From: Planctomycetota bacterium
GTDB lineage: Bacteria; Planctomycetota; UBA1135
DNA: 11,643 bases
Reading direction: 5' to 3'
Assembly: GCA_022447335.1 (NCBI GenBank)
Contig: JAKVCF010000069.1
Coordinates: 1 to 11,643, forward strand
Positions 1 through 7,472 of the stretch are shown piece by piece. Both the position numbers and the translations under genes were made by a program. Position 1 is the first letter of the stretch. Each line of letters starts with the position of its first letter. Under the pieces are notes generated by a model that searched no databases, was not told the origin of the DNA, and saw only the letters and a list, made by a program, of their open reading frames with translations.

Positions 1-273
1 TTGGAGTCATTCGAATTCTTCGGCGGCCCGGCGATCTGGGATGTCGATGTCCACGAGATTCCGGCGCGCGGCGCGATGCCGGCGCACGATCACCTGGATG
101 TCCGATTTCTGTTCGTGGCCGCGCGCGACCAGGAGCTGCAACCGGCCGAGGGCGAATCACGCAACCTGGCCTGGGTCGAGTTCGAGGAAGCAGCAATTCG
201 CATGAACGAAGAAGGCGCGGATCGCGTGATTGCCAAGCTACTGGCGCTGCGCGACATGATGAAAGAGCGATGA
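1..273 (+). CDS. Nudix hydrolase, C-terminal part (5' end outside window)
   Basis: The 90 visible residues match the C-terminal half of a Nudix-fold hydrolase, an enzyme that cleaves nucleoside diphosphates linked to another group. The recognisable stretch is DVDVHEIPARG, then PAHDHLDVRFLF, then SRNLAWVEFEEA. In many Nudix proteins this region follows the catalytic box as the strand pattern 'hxIpaR...pxHxHxDxRFL...E...l.W'. The Nudix box itself (GX5EX7REUXEEXGU) is not visible and must lie upstream, so the TTG at position 1 is an internal codon, not a start. The stop TGA overlaps the ATG of the next gene (ATGA, 270-273), which suggests translational coupling. The substrate cannot be told from this part. 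I am fairly sure of the family and unsure of the activity. Confidence 0.75.
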   Translation: MESFEFFGGPAIWDVDVHEIPARGAMPAHDHLDVRFLFVAARDQELQPAEGESRNLAWVEFEEAAIRMNEEGADRVIAKLLALRDMMKER

Positions 274-1679
274 GTGCGACTCCGTCGATCCTGGTTCTGA
301 ATGTGGTGGGTCTGACGCCCGCCTTGTTGGCGCAGATGCCGCGCTTGTCGCGCTGGGCAGCGACACAGGTGAACTATGCGTTGACTCCGGACTTGCCGGC
401 GGTGACCTGCACGGTGCAGGCCAGCATGCTGACCGGGCGCAAGCCAGGGTCGGAGGCTGAGCTGGGTGCTGGACACGGCGCCGTAGCGAACGGCTGGTAC
501 TTCCGTGACCTGGCCGAGGTCTGGCTGTGGCGTCAGTCTTGTGAGCTGATCACGGGGACCCGCGAACCGATTCAAACCGTCTTCGACCGCTGGCGCGCCG
601 CGCACCCCGAGTCGAGGAGCGCGCAGCTGTTCTGGTGGTGGAATCTGCCGAGCCGCGCGGACTTGTCGTTGACCCCGCGGCCCACCTACTACGCCGACGG
701 CCGTAAGGGCCCGGATGTGCACGCGCATCCGCCGCAGCTGCGCGAGCGTCTGCGCCGCGCGCACGGCGACTTTCCGCTATTCCAGTTCTGGGGCCCGGGC
801 GCGGGCATTGCGAGCTCCAAGTGGATACTCGACACCGCGGCCGATGTGCTGCGCACCGAGCAGCCGGGGCTGACTCTGGTCTACGTACCCCACCTCGATT
901 ACGACCTGCAGCGCTTCGGTCCGCACGGCCCAGAAGCTGAGGCAGCCGCCAAGGAGTTGGACGAAGCGCTAACGCCGATCCTGGATCAGGCTGAGCAAGC
1001 CAACATGGAGCTGATCGTGCTGTCGGAGTACGGCATCGATCCGGTCGATCGCTGCGTCGAGCCGAACCGCATGCTGCGCGAGCGCGGTTGGCTGGCGATT
1101 CACCCGGCTGACAACGGCAGCCTGTTCGACCCGGGCAACTCGGCCGCCTTTGCAGTCTGTGATCACCAGCTCGCGCACGTCTACGTGCAGGATCGGGCGC
1201 AGATCGACGAGGTCGCTGCTGCGCTGGGTGAGATAGACGGAGTCGGCGAGATCTGGACCGGCGACGCGATCGCGCAGGCTGGCCTGGCGCACGAGCGCAG
1301 CGGAGAAATCGTGCTGCTCGCCCAGCCGGGAGCCTGGTTTGGCTACCGCTACTGGAACGACGAGCCTGAGCCCGACTTCGCGCGCAACGTCGACATCCAC
1401 CGCAAGCCGGGTTACGACCCCTGCGAGCTGCTCTTCAATCCGAAACTGTCAGCGCCGATGGCGCGCGCGGCCTTCAAGCTGCTGAAGAAGAAGCTCGGCT
1501 TCCGCACGACCATGAACCTGATCGGCCTCGACACCAGCGTGGTCAAGGGTTCACACGGCCGCCCGCCCAGTAGCGCCGAACACGGCCCGGTCTGGATCGG
1601 CCCCGAGTCGCTCGCCCGCCCGATTGACGGCACGATCCCCGCGCATGCAGCTCTGGCTGCGATCGCGCCGACGGACTAG
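270..1679 (+). CDS. Alkaline-phosphatase-superfamily phosphodiesterase, EboF type
   Basis: This 469-residue protein belongs to the nucleotide pyrophosphatase/phosphodiesterase (NPP) branch of the alkaline phosphatase superfamily. It has no signal peptide, so it is probably cytoplasmic. Landmarks match a subfamily I know from ebo clusters, where it is called EboF: LNVVGLTP (10-17), LPAVTCTVQASMLTGR (42-57), ANGWYFRDLAEVWLWRQS (73-90), LTPRPTYYADGRK (134-146), FPLFQFWGPG (168-177), VYVPHLDYDLQRFGP (204-218), VLSEYGI (250-256), DHQLAHVYV (298-306), and near the C-terminus DIHRKPGYDP and KKKLGFRT. Thr46 aligns with the NPP nucleophile. Several classical metal ligands differ: Gln214 replaces a His, and Glu253-Tyr254 replace Asp-His. 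I believe these changes are typical of the subfamily. Residues about 61-69 form a short insertion before GAVANGW. The gene overlaps a Nudix hydrolase gene by 4 nt. The substrate is unknown. Confidence 0.85.
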   Translation: MSATPSILVLNVVGLTPALLAQMPRLSRWAATQVNYALTPDLPAVTCTVQASMLTGRKPGSEAELGAGHGAVANGWYFRDLAEVWLWRQSCELITGTREPIQTVFDRWRAAHPESRSAQLFWWWNLPSRADLSLTPRPTYYADGRKGPDVHAHPPQLRERLRRAHGDFPLFQFWGPGAGIASSKWILDTAADVLRTEQPGLTLVYVPHLDYDLQRFGPHGPEAEAAAKELDEALTPILDQAEQANMELIVLSEYGIDPVDRCVEPNRMLRERGWLAIHPADNGSLFDPGNSAAFAVCDHQLAHVYVQDRAQIDEVAAALGEIDGVGEIWTGDAIAQAGLAHERSGEIVLLAQPGAWFGYRYWNDEPEPDFARNVDIHRKPGYDPCELLFNPKLSAPMARAAFKLLKKKLGFRTTMNLIGLDTSVVKGSHGRPPSSAEHGPVWIGPESLARPIDGTIPAHAALAAIAPTD

Positions 1680-1685
1680 GCGCGC

Positions 1686-3020
1686 CTACTCGTCGAAGTC
1701 CGTGCCCGTCTCTGCCACCTCGGCGAGATGTGAATCGATCAGAGCTTGTAGTTCGGCCACTATCTCGGGATACCTCTCCGCGAGGTCCCATTCTTCGCTC
1801 GGGTCGTGCTCGAGGTGGAATAGCAGCGGCAGCTTGCCATCGAAGTGCTTGATGCCAGTCTGACTACTGGTGCGGATGTGCAGCTTCCAGGGGCCGGAGC
1901 GAACCGCGTGCAGCTCACGCGGGCCGTAGAAGAACAACGGATCGCGCTCAGCTGAGGCGCCGTGCAGCACCGCGCTGAGGTCACGCCCATCGATGACGCG
2001 CTCGGCGGGCAGCGACTGCCCAGCCATGGCAAAGGCGGTGGGCAGCAGATCGGTCGTGCTGGCGACCTCGCGCACGACGCGGCCAGCTTCGATCGCGCCC
2101 GGCTGCCAGAACACCGTAGGCACGCGCACGCCCCCTTCCCAGGTACTGCCCTTGCCGTCGCGCAGCAGCCCCGACGAGCCGCCCTCTTCGTCCTTGATGA
2201 TCCAGGGACCGTTGTCGCTGGTGAAAACGACCAACGTATCCTCCGCCAGCCCCAGCTTGGTCAGCTGATCCAGAATGCGCCCGACGTGATGGTCGATCTC
2301 CTCGACCACATCACCGTAGAGACCGCGCGCCGAGGCACCCGCAAAGTCCTCACCCGGATAAAGCGGCAAGTGCGGCATGGCGTAAGGCAGGTAGACGAAA
2401 AAGTTCTGCTCCTGGTGCCGCTCGATGAAGTCGATCGCGCGGTCAGTGTAGAGGCGCGTGAGCTTACGCTGATCCGGGTTCAACTCGATCACCTCGTTGC
2501 CTTCAATCAGCGGGATGTCCTCCCACTTTGGCGGCCGCATGTCGTTGCTGTACGGCAAGCCGAGGTACTCATCGAAGCCGTGCGCGAGCGGCAGGTATTC
2601 CGCAGGTCTGCCCAGGTGCCACTTGCCGAAGATCGCGGTGGCGTAGCCCTGCTCCTTGAGTCCTTCGGCGATGGTGACCTCGTTGGGGTGAATGCCGCGC
2701 GGCGACTTCGGCCCCAGCACCCACGAAAAGCCCGAGCGCTTCGGCACCCGCCCCGTCAGCAGCGCGTAACGGCTCGCCGTGCACGCCGGGGACGCTGAGT
2801 AGAACTGCGTGAATCGCGCCCCTTCCGCGGCCATCTGGTCAAGCCGAGGTGTCCGAATGATGGGATGCCCAAAAATAGCCAAGTCCCCCCATCCCAAGTC
2901 GTCACAAAAAATGACCACCAAATTGACCTTGCCCTGCCGACCAGCCTGACCAGCCCCTTGCACAGCCGCGCATGCTGACGCCATCAAGAAAACAAGACCC
3001 AAGTGGGCTTTACACCTCAT
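1686..3020 (-). CDS. Exported sulfatase (formylglycine-dependent)
   Basis: This 444-residue type I sulfatase hydrolyses sulfate esters, typically on polysaccharides or small aryl or sugar sulfates. An N-terminal signal peptide (residues 1 to about 23, hydrophobic core LGLVFLMASACAAV) predicts export. Catalytic landmarks are all present: metal-binding Asp40-Asp41 (VVIFCDDLGWGD), Cys80 in CTASR, which fits C-x-[PA]-x-R and would be converted to formylglycine, TGR at 89-91, Lys133 and His135 in FGKWHLG, His217 in MPH, Asp269-Asn270 in FTSDNGPW, and Lys290 in GKGSTWEGGVRVP. The C-terminal domain has the usual AVRSGPWKLHI strand and an 'EHDPSEEWDLAE' segment. Length is normal for an arylsulfatase-A-like enzyme. 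The ATG is preceded by AGGATGCAGG. The maturation enzyme is not encoded here. The substrate cannot be assigned. Confidence 0.95.
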   Translation of the reverse strand: MRCKAHLGLVFLMASACAAVQGAGQAGRQGKVNLVVIFCDDLGWGDLAIFGHPIIRTPRLDQMAAEGARFTQFYSASPACTASRYALLTGRVPKRSGFSWVLGPKSPRGIHPNEVTIAEGLKEQGYATAIFGKWHLGRPAEYLPLAHGFDEYLGLPYSNDMRPPKWEDIPLIEGNEVIELNPDQRKLTRLYTDRAIDFIERHQEQNFFVYLPYAMPHLPLYPGEDFAGASARGLYGDVVEEIDHHVGRILDQLTKLGLAEDTLVVFTSDNGPWIIKDEEGGSSGLLRDGKGSTWEGGVRVPTVFWQPGAIEAGRVVREVASTTDLLPTAFAMAGQSLPAERVIDGRDLSAVLHGASAERDPLFFYGPRELHAVRSGPWKLHIRTSSQTGIKHFDGKLPLLFHLEHDPSEEWDLAERYPEIVAELQALIDSHLAEVAETGTDFDE

Positions 3021-3061
3021 ACCTGCATCCTAACGCCTACGAGAGCTGGAATAGATTTCGC

Positions 3062-3076
3062 ATTTCCTGGGGAAAT
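3062..3076. promoter_or_regulatory. Short palindrome in the divergent intergenic spacer
   Basis: ATTTCC-TGG-GGAAAT is a perfect 6-bp inverted repeat with a 3-nt centre. It lies in the 75-nt spacer between the divergently transcribed sulfatase and DUF1028 genes, 20 nt before the GTG start of the latter. The symmetry and position fit a dimeric regulator's operator, but a repeat this short can occur by chance. I see no convincing -35/-10 pair on either strand in the spacer. Confidence 0.25.
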
Positions 3077-3095
3077 AGGGAGTTAGGGTTGATCG

Positions 3096-5417
3096 GTGCT
3101 CCGATTCATCCTCACATGCCTTGCCCTCGTAGTTTTGGCAAGCAATGTGTCCGCCACATGGTCGATTATCGTCTATGACAGGCGGACAAAGGAAATCGTC
3201 GTTTCATCCTTCACCTGTGTCCCCGGACACGACCTCTTGGGCTGGACTCCAATGCTCGACCGAGAGCTCGGAGTGGCAGTCACCCAAGGATACAGTTGGC
3301 CAGACACCAAGATATTGGTACGAGACCGCATGGCGCGGGGCCACTCTCCCGAACGGATCGTGCAGGGAATTTTAAAACGATACGGGCAGCAAGGATCGGC
3401 AGGATTTGTCGTCGCGATGATCGATAATCAAGGGAGATTCGAACAGTTCATTGGAGAGAGAGATCCTCTCGACCCAGATTTCCATATCACCCAAGGCGAA
3501 GATGGAGATTTTCTTTACCTACTCCAGGGCGGCGGACTAACTGGCAAAGCGGTCATTGAAGAAGCCGAAAGAACTTTTCTCAGTGCGCCAGGCGATCTTT
3601 CTCAGCGCGTCATGGCTGCCATGGAGACTGCGCGATCACTGGGAGGAGATGGTCGCTGCTCCTGCCGCCCCATCGACCCCACCGGATGCGGAACGCCGCC
3701 GCCAAACTTCTCTCAATCTGCCACGATTGGATACCTCTTGGTAAGTCGACCAGGTGACCCTGCGCTCACAGAATGCCTCGAAACTGGATGCGTTCCGCTT
3801 GATAGCTACCTAGTCCTCAATGAACCGTGGCATCAAATGGGTGACCCTGACCCCGTTGATCTGATTCGGGCTCAATATGACGCCTGGAGAATTCAACAGC
3901 GGGGAATTCCAGATGCAGGGCAATCGATACTTATTGCGGACACAAACTCTGTAAGGGCAGACATTCCAGAAGTCATCGATTATTGGGTTGATTTATACGA
4001 TCTAGACGGGGCAGGTATCACACACGGTGGCGCGACTTTTGAGCTAACACACTTACAAAAATCGATCGGGTCTTCCGACCTAACCAACGTCATCGACCAC
4101 CAGGATGGAAGCTATACCCTGCAGGTGCAAACTGGGAGTCACCCCGGCCTAGACCACTTCGCTTTTCGAGTTCAAGATGGAAGTGGTAAATCTGTTCAGC
4201 TATGGCCAGAACTTCGACTCCTTCATAAAGGGCTACCACCTGCTGTAACTTCTGTGGGACGCGCAGTTGATCCAGCTGGGATAAACGGATCATTTGACGC
4301 CCAAATCATTTCCCATAGCGACGCTCTGTGGATGATTCCGCGCAACGGATCAGGCGATTCAATGGGCCTTCATCGTGCGACTCGTACATCTCACCTGGAT
4401 CGATTTGAACCCCCTGCCGCAGTTCAAATCGATGGAGTACGACCTTCTGATTTACGCTCCTTCTGGATATCTAAAGACGAACTCTTCGCGGTTATATCAA
4501 TCAAGACTGCAGAGGGAGGAGAAGAGCTACTCGAAATCAATCGACCCGACCTTCAATCTCCCTTTGGATCCATCAAGCGTCTAGGGATGCTCAATGTTGC
4601 GGCGCGACAGAGCTTCCCCTCACTCACGGATGATCGCCTAAACATGCTTTATACAACTTGGGAATCTGGGGCCCCAGAGGTCAGGCATGCCACACGTCTT
4701 AACATAGACGCCGCATGGTTCCCTAGCAGCGCTTTACCCAATCTCAGCCTGAGTGGCCCGGCATCGCGAGGGCAGTTTCTTCAAAACCTGTCACTCTGTG
4801 CCTTCAAGGTAAAAAATACATCGAAGCCAAGCTTTCTATTAGCTCAACGGAATCCCAACGGGCTCTGGGAAGAGCAGGGTCCTCTAGCAGGTACCCATGA
4901 ACTAAAAAGTCGAGATGGAAAAATAATTGGCTGGGACCCGCAAAGATCCACTGCTTGGATTCTCTATGAAAATCGGCCTAGAAAGGACCAGATCATGCAG
5001 GCAGATCTGATAACGCAATCCCTCACAACTGCGACAAGAAAGGTATCTGCAACTAGCGGAGCTGCCATTACATTTGAGTTACAAGCGCCTCCCTCTTTCG
5101 CTGGCTCACCATATGAAGTCATCGTTGGTGGAAAAGGTTCGGGAATGCGGATGGAAAATGGCATATTGCCATTGAAGCCTACTCATGCCACACAGTCATT
5201 GCGATATGCCGTCTCCGCAGGGCTACAACCTACAATGAGTGGAAATCTCAATAGCACAGGGAGCGCAACGGCAAACTTAGTTGTTGCGCCAAACCAAAAA
5301 ATGGCTGCAAGCCTAATCGGGCTTGATATTCATTTTTGCTTTGTAAGCAAATTAACTAGTAGCGGATATTCAACGGACTTCATCAGCAATGCTGTCTCCG
5401 TCTCAATCACGCTTTAG
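3096..5417 (+). CDS. Secreted DUF1028 (Ntn-hydrolase-fold) multidomain protein
   Basis: A 773-residue exported protein of unknown activity. It starts at GTG 3096 with a signal peptide (LRFILTCLALVVLASNVSA); cleavage after Ala20 would leave Thr21 as the new N-terminus. Residues 21 to about 218 are DUF1028: TWSIIVYDRRTKEIVV, then GVAVTQGYSWPD, then LLQGGGLTG, METARSLGGDGRCSC, and SATIGYLLVSRPGD. This domain has the fold of N-terminal-nucleophile hydrolases. A Cys-bearing loop (C188, C190, C198) interrupts the usual GGD...QSA junction. Residues about 277-375 look like an immunoglobulin-type strand sandwich. About 380-640 is beta-rich and could be a propeller (repeated WISKDELFAV-like and aromatic strands). 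About 655-773, ending FISNAVSVSITL, resembles a C-terminal block of planctomycete secreted proteins. Base composition is AT-richer than the flanks. The DUF1028 call is firm; the later domains are inferred. Confidence 0.88.
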   Translation: MLRFILTCLALVVLASNVSATWSIIVYDRRTKEIVVSSFTCVPGHDLLGWTPMLDRELGVAVTQGYSWPDTKILVRDRMARGHSPERIVQGILKRYGQQGSAGFVVAMIDNQGRFEQFIGERDPLDPDFHITQGEDGDFLYLLQGGGLTGKAVIEEAERTFLSAPGDLSQRVMAAMETARSLGGDGRCSCRPIDPTGCGTPPPNFSQSATIGYLLVSRPGDPALTECLETGCVPLDSYLVLNEPWHQMGDPDPVDLIRAQYDAWRIQQRGIPDAGQSILIADTNSVRADIPEVIDYWVDLYDLDGAGITHGGATFELTHLQKSIGSSDLTNVIDHQDGSYTLQVQTGSHPGLDHFAFRVQDGSGKSVQLWPELRLLHKGLPPAVTSVGRAVDPAGINGSFDAQIISHSDALWMIPRNGSGDSMGLHRATRTSHLDRFEPPAAVQIDGVRPSDLRSFWISKDELFAVISIKTAEGGEELLEINRPDLQSPFGSIKRLGMLNVAARQSFPSLTDDRLNMLYTTWESGAPEVRHATRLNIDAAWFPSSALPNLSLSGPASRGQFLQNLSLCAFKVKNTSKPSFLLAQRNPNGLWEEQGPLAGTHELKSRDGKIIGWDPQRSTAWILYENRPRKDQIMQADLITQSLTTATRKVSATSGAAITFELQAPPSFAGSPYEVIVGGKGSGMRMENGILPLKPTHATQSLRYAVSAGLQPTMSGNLNSTGSATANLVVAPNQKMAASLIGLDIHFCFVSKLTSSGYSTDFISNAVSVSITL

Positions 5418-5439
5418 GTCGCAGATCAATATTCCCTTT

Positions 5440-6408
5440 ATGGAAACTCAGACCCTTGGTCGTAGTGGACTACGCGTCACCCCGCTCGCCTTCGGGTCCT
5501 GGCTAACCTTTAGCCAAGGTGGACTGAAGAATGCAAGCAAGATGGTCGACTACGCACTGGAGCGTGGGATTAACCTCCTCGACACGGCAGACATCTATGA
5601 CAATGGCGCAGCTGAATCGATGCTGGGTCGCATCCTGACTAAACGTCGGCGCCAACACATCGTGATTGCAACCAAGGTGTATTGGAACATGAGCGATGAC
5701 TCCAATGACTGGGGACTTTCGCGCAAGCACATCTTCGAGTCGATTGACGGAAGCCTGCAGCGCATGCAAACCGACTACGTCGACCTGTATCAGTGCCACC
5801 GATTCGACCCGACAGTGCCACTTGACGAAACCATACGCGCAATGGGCGACTTGATCCGCATGGGCAAGGTGCTGTACTGGGGAACAAGCTGCTGGACCGG
5901 CGCACAACTACATGAAGCTTGTGAAATTGCCGACCGCCTAAACGTACCCCGCCCGATCAGTGAGCAACCGCCCTACAACATGCTGTCGCGGCAGATTGAA
6001 GAGGACGTCCTGCCGACCTGCGCAGAACTCGATATCGGTGTCATCAACTGGTCGCCGCTCGCCCAGGGCTTCCTGAGTGGAAAATACAGCCCCGGCGTCA
6101 TCCCAGAGGGCTCCCGCAAGGCACAACTTGGCCTGTCGGGCATGTTCCTCGACCAGGTGATCTCGAATGACAAAGCCTACGATCGCCTCGGCCGCATCAA
6201 GGCAGTCGCCCAACAGTTCGGGATCGAATTACCGGTCCTAGCTGTAGCTTGGTGCCTGCGCCGCCCTGAACTGACTTCCGTCATCCTGGGCGCCAGCAAA
6301 ATCAGCCAAATTGAACAGAACATAAAGGCTCTCGAAATCGAGTGGACCGCCGAATTGGACGCCGCCTGCGAATCAGCTTGCAGTGGCGATCCGCTGCAGA
6401 CGGTCTAA
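5440..6408 (+). CDS. Aldo/keto reductase (Kv-beta/YghZ-like)
   Basis: A 322-residue NAD(P)H-dependent oxidoreductase with the (beta/alpha)8 barrel of aldo/keto reductases. The catalytic tetrad is complete: Asp48 and Tyr53 (LLDTADIYDNG), Lys79 (VIATKVYW) and His120 (LYQCHRFD). The segments TSCWTGAQL, INWSPLAQGFLSGKY and VILGASKISQIEQNI are typical of the cofactor-binding C-terminal half, especially of the subgroup with potassium-channel beta subunits. I chose ATG 5440 because METQTLGRSGLRVTPLAFG is the canonical N-terminus. The in-frame ATG at 5389 would overlap the upstream gene and add a non-conserved tail. The gene begins 22 nt after the DUF1028 stop and is followed 85 nt later by panB. The physiological substrate is unknown; most relatives act on aldehydes or sugars. 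Confidence 0.92.
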   Translation: METQTLGRSGLRVTPLAFGSWLTFSQGGLKNASKMVDYALERGINLLDTADIYDNGAAESMLGRILTKRRRQHIVIATKVYWNMSDDSNDWGLSRKHIFESIDGSLQRMQTDYVDLYQCHRFDPTVPLDETIRAMGDLIRMGKVLYWGTSCWTGAQLHEACEIADRLNVPRPISEQPPYNMLSRQIEEDVLPTCAELDIGVINWSPLAQGFLSGKYSPGVIPEGSRKAQLGLSGMFLDQVISNDKAYDRLGRIKAVAQQFGIELPVLAVAWCLRRPELTSVILGASKISQIEQNIKALEIEWTAELDAACESACSGDPLQTV

Positions 6409-6460
6409 CCTCTTCATTCGCTCAGAAAACGGATTGAGCCCCGCCCCTAGGCCCCCGATG

Positions 6461-6466
6461 TAAGAT
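6461..6466 (+). promoter_or_regulatory. Possible -10 element before panB
   Basis: TAAGAT, preceded directly by TG, lies 27 nt before the panB ATG in the 85-nt spacer after the aldo/keto reductase gene. The nearest -35-like hexamer, TTGAGC at 6434-6439, is 21 bp upstream, longer than the usual 16-18 bp. This is a weak candidate, and panB could instead be read through from upstream. Confidence 0.2.
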
Positions 6467-6493
6467 CTACGGCTTCACGCACTTGGGAACACC

Positions 6494-7417
6494 ATGTCTA
6501 ACTCTCCTGAGAAACCGGTCTACGGTAACGGTCCCGCCGAAATTCCGCAGCCAGCCAAGGTCACGGTACCGCGCTTTCGCTCTGCCAAGGGCAAGCGCAC
6601 TCTACTGTGCCTAACCGCATACGACTCGCCCACCGCCCGCCTTGTCGATGAAGCTGGTTTCGATCTAATCCTGGTTGGTGATTCGATGGCAAACGTGGTG
6701 CTCGGTCATGCCAGTACGCTCAAGCTCTCCCTCGATCAGATCATCAGCGCCACACGCGCAGTCAAGCGAGCCGCTGACCGACCGCTCATAGTTGCGGACA
6801 TGCCCTTTGGCACTTATCACATCAGCATCGAAGACACGCTGACCAACGCACTACGCCTCATCCGTGAGGGTGGCGCACAAGCCGTGAAACTCGAAGGCGG
6901 CCGCAACCGCGCCCACCTAATCCGCGCCCTAGTCGAAGCCGACATCCCCGTTATGGGGCACGTCGGCCTTTTACCTCAGTCAATCAACACAGAGGGTGGC
7001 TACCGCGTCCAAGGCAAACGCGTCGAAAGCGCGCGCCAAGTACTGGCCGACGCCCTTGCCGTAGAGGCCGCCGGCGCTTTCGCCGTAGTGCTCGAAGGTA
7101 TTCCGGCCGAGGTCGCCCAGGTCGTCACAGAACACCTGAGCATCCCCACCATCGGTATTGGAGCTGGGAACGGCACTGATGGCCAAATCCTCGTCTTCCA
7201 TGACGTAGTTGGGCTCTCGATGGGCCCTGCGCCCAAGTTTGTACGTCGCTACGCCAACTTGGCCAACGTCATCCGCAACGCTCTTGGCGACTTACGGGCG
7301 GACATGCTGGATAAGTCTTTCCCAAGCCAGAACGAATCGTATCCGCTAGCCGAAGCCCTGCCCGAGGGATGGGACCTCGACGTCGAAACGGGGCTACGAC
7401 GCGAGCCTGAAGCCTAG
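6494..7417 (+). CDS. panB: 3-methyl-2-oxobutanoate hydroxymethyltransferase (PanB)
   Basis: PanB transfers a hydroxymethyl group from 5,10-methylenetetrahydrofolate to 3-methyl-2-oxobutanoate, giving ketopantoate, the first committed step of pantothenate and coenzyme A synthesis in the cytoplasm. The 307-residue product carries the whole family signature: LTAYDSPTARLVDEAG (40-55), LVGDSMANVVLGH (60-72), ADMPFGTYH (101-109), VKLEGG (131-136), GHVGLLPQS (155-163), VVLEGIP (198-204) and TIGIGAGNGTDGQ (219-231). By comparison with the E. coli enzyme, Asp63, Asp102 and Glu134 are the Mg2+ ligands and Glu201 is the catalytic acid/base. It is longer than the 264-residue E. coli protein, with about 22 extra N-terminal residues and a short C-terminal tail. 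The ATG is set by the position of the KVTVPRFRSAKG start of the domain. panC, panD and panE are not in the window. Confidence 0.97.
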   Translation: MSNSPEKPVYGNGPAEIPQPAKVTVPRFRSAKGKRTLLCLTAYDSPTARLVDEAGFDLILVGDSMANVVLGHASTLKLSLDQIISATRAVKRAADRPLIVADMPFGTYHISIEDTLTNALRLIREGGAQAVKLEGGRNRAHLIRALVEADIPVMGHVGLLPQSINTEGGYRVQGKRVESARQVLADALAVEAAGAFAVVLEGIPAEVAQVVTEHLSIPTIGIGAGNGTDGQILVFHDVVGLSMGPAPKFVRRYANLANVIRNALGDLRADMLDKSFPSQNESYPLAEALPEGWDLDVETGLRREPEA

Positions 7418-7472
7418 AGATTGCATGGATCAAACAGGGTGATGCCGTAGCAACACACAGCACACATCATCC

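Noticed and set aside
1..3. TTG as a true start of the first gene
   Set aside because: The frame begins at the window edge and the Nudix catalytic box is missing, so the gene must continue upstream.
90..764. Long open frame on the minus strand opposite the Nudix and phosphodiesterase genes
   Set aside because: It is antisense to two genes with clear family motifs; its composition is Arg- and Gln-heavy and it has no domain.
1962..2798. Long open frame opposite the sulfatase (278 codons, plus strand)
   Set aside because: It lies wholly inside a sulfatase gene with every catalytic motif intact. Its translation is rich in Arg, Gln and His with no recognisable domain, as expected for an antisense shadow in GC-rich DNA.
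5389..5439. Upstream ATG extension of the aldo/keto reductase
   Set aside because: It would overlap the DUF1028 gene by 29 nt and add residues not found at this family's N-terminus; ATG 5440 gives the canonical start.
7418..7472. Terminator between the convergent panB and symporter genes
   Set aside because: GGGTGATG and CATCATCCC can pair only with an internal mismatch loop and a long loop, and no T-run follows on either strand.
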